The position numbers and the translations under genes were made by a program. Below, piece after piece: positions 46,996 through 64,000 of a stretch of DNA of 64,000 nucleotides; the first letter of the stretch is position 1, and each line of letters opens with the position of its first letter. The notes beneath the pieces were generated by a model, which worked only from the letters and a program-made list of their open reading frames with translations, searched no databases and was not told the origin of the DNA. Where the stretch lies: NCBI RefSeq assembly GCF_964199755.1, contig NC_133907.1, positions 625,001-689,000 on the forward strand, in the 5' to 3' direction. Source of the stretch: Larus michahellis. Its lineage: Eukaryota; Chordata; Aves; Charadriiformes; Laridae.

Positions 46996-64000
<17,005 letters not shown>

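Overview
This is a vertebrate nuclear window. All coding sequence is split by GT-AG introns, there are two CpG islands, the 3' UTR is long, and the proteins are unmistakable vertebrate orthologues. Introns are compact (most 0.1-4 kb), and I see almost no interspersed repeats apart from one possible CR1 LINE 3' tail. That favours a bird or another sauropsid, but the species cannot be fixed from the sequence alone.

Layout. (1) About 147-22634, minus strand: a PPP4R1-type regulatory subunit of protein phosphatase 4. Nineteen exons were assembled by hand, giving about 906 codons without a stop or frameshift; the terminal exon lies off the left edge. Because it sits head-to-head with RAB22A and next to VAPB, I call it PPP4R1L, the 2R-duplication paralogue of PPP4R1, which is classed as a pseudogene in human. 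(2) About 21840-23280: a CpG-island promoter shared by PPP4R1L (leftward) and RAB22A (rightward); the two start codons are about 390 bp apart. (3) 23025-36033, plus strand: complete RAB22A, seven coding exons, 194 aa, followed by a 7-8.5 kb AT-rich 3' UTR with several candidate polyadenylation signals. (4) About 44600-46390: intergenic. (5) From about 46390, plus strand: CpG-island promoter and first two coding exons of VAPB, separated by a 15.7 kb intron. The rest of VAPB lies past position 64000.

The gene order PPP4R1L-RAB22A-VAPB corresponds to human 20q13.32 and mirrors PPP4R1-RAB31-VAPA on human 18p11, a known paralogon. The genes are not an operon. RAB22A acts on early endosomes, VAPB tethers the ER to other membranes, and PPP4R1/PPP4R1L directs PP4 phosphatase.

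I found no undescribed system, mobile island or CRISPR array. The observations most worth checking are the apparently intact PPP4R1L, YY1/TISU-like elements at or near the starts of all three genes (one opening a 14-codon uORF ahead of RAB22A), and homopolymers lying inside splice signals of PPP4R1L.
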